From: JANNSW01 sp031431235
GTDB lineage: Bacteria > Pseudomonadota > Alphaproteobacteria > Rhizobiales > Hyphomicrobiaceae
Direction of reading: 5' to 3'
DNA length: 5,378 nt
NCBI GenBank assembly: GCA_031431235.1
Contig: JANPDA010000299.1
Coordinates: 1 to 5,378, forward strand
Shown: positions 5,271 to 5,378 of the stretch, piece after piece
How positions within the stretch are numbered: the first letter of the stretch is position 1
Layout: every line of letters begins with the position of its first letter
Translations under genes and position numbers: made by a program
The notes under the pieces: generated by a model
Told to the model about the DNA's origin: nothing
Database searches by the model: none
Seen by the model: the letters and a program-made list of their open reading frames with translations, nothing else

Positions 5271-5378
5271 GGTGTGAGCCCCTCGAAATGTGCATCGATG
5301 GGGGGCAGCGCACGATCCCGGTCCGACATCTCGGCGATCGGCTCCGGCCATTCGATCCCGATGCGCGGGTCTTTGGCG
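5267..5378 (-). CDS. dTDP-4-dehydrorhamnose 3,5-epimerase (RmlC-like) C-terminus, partial
   Basis: The last 36 codons of a gene that begins beyond the right edge, with stop TGA at 5269-5267. The peptide includes DPRIGIEWPEP, IAEMSDRDRALPPID and ends FEGLTP. The pattern [N/K]DP-x-x-GI-x-WP...LS-x-RD-x-x-[L/H]PP is the typical tail of RmlC/RfbC, a cupin-fold epimerase that inverts C3 and C5 of dTDP-4-keto-6-deoxyglucose. The stop overlaps the C-methyltransferase start as ATGA, so the two are coupled. That pairing also occurs in noviose (NovW/NovU) and similar pathways, so this may be a 3-epimerase or 3,5-epimerase for a branched sugar rather than for plain rhamnose. The catalytic residues lie outside the window. 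Confidence 0.85.
   Translation of the reverse strand, partial: AKDPRIGIEWPEPIAEMSDRDRALPPIDAHFEGLTP

Noticed and set aside
5271..5351. 27-residue N-terminal extension of the C-methyltransferase frame
   Set aside because: This DNA codes for the RmlC-like C-terminus in another frame, and the zinc motif begins right after ATG 5270.
1..5378. CRISPR array, tRNA or rRNA genes
   Set aside because: No regularly spaced repeats and no tRNA-like cloverleaf or rRNA signature were seen on either strand by eye.

Overview
This window looks like a high-GC alphaproteobacterial chromosome (Rhodospirillales/Hyphomicrobiales-like). That guess rests on base composition, codon use and gene types; no rRNA or tRNA is present to name a taxon. 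Two gene groups converge at about position 1050.

Left part, + strand (1-902): the window opens inside the 3' end of uvrA, which ends at 189. A two-gene cassette follows. Its first gene encodes a DUF4258-family protein (240-530), and its second a 72-residue partner joined by an ATGA overlap (527-745); the layout is like a toxin-antitoxin pair. Directly behind it lies a second, partial and diverged copy of the uvrA 3' end (753-902). The cassette is therefore sandwiched between two uvrA C-terminal coding ends. Most codon differences between the two copies are synonymous, so both descend from working uvrA alleles. The simplest reading is that incoming DNA carried a uvrA tail plus the cassette and displaced the resident tail. 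The DUF4258 frame also has an in-frame TAG seven codons after a better-placed start, so its N-terminus may have been truncated recently.

Junction (903-1048): no convincing gene. It holds a GC-rich hairpin and a short open frame of unknown meaning.

Right part, - strand (1049-5378, read right to left): a tightly packed set of genes for nucleotide-sugar and surface-glycan modification. In transcription order these are the C-terminus of an RmlC-type 3,5-epimerase (partial), a three-domain sugar C-methyltransferase of the TylC3/NovU/TcaB9 type, an FkbM-family methyltransferase, a previously unlisted 57-codon ORF that exactly bridges the next gap, an NAD-dependent epimerase/dehydratase (extended SDR), and a CmcI/rhamnosyl O-methyltransferase-family protein. 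The overlaps (ATGA, GTGA, ATGA, 11 nt) point to translational coupling. The only real gap, 89 nt before the FkbM gene, carries an imperfect hairpin. Together the set could make a branched, C-methylated and O-methylated deoxysugar for LPS, capsule or another glycoconjugate. The FkbM gene is noticeably lower in GC than its neighbours and may have been acquired separately.
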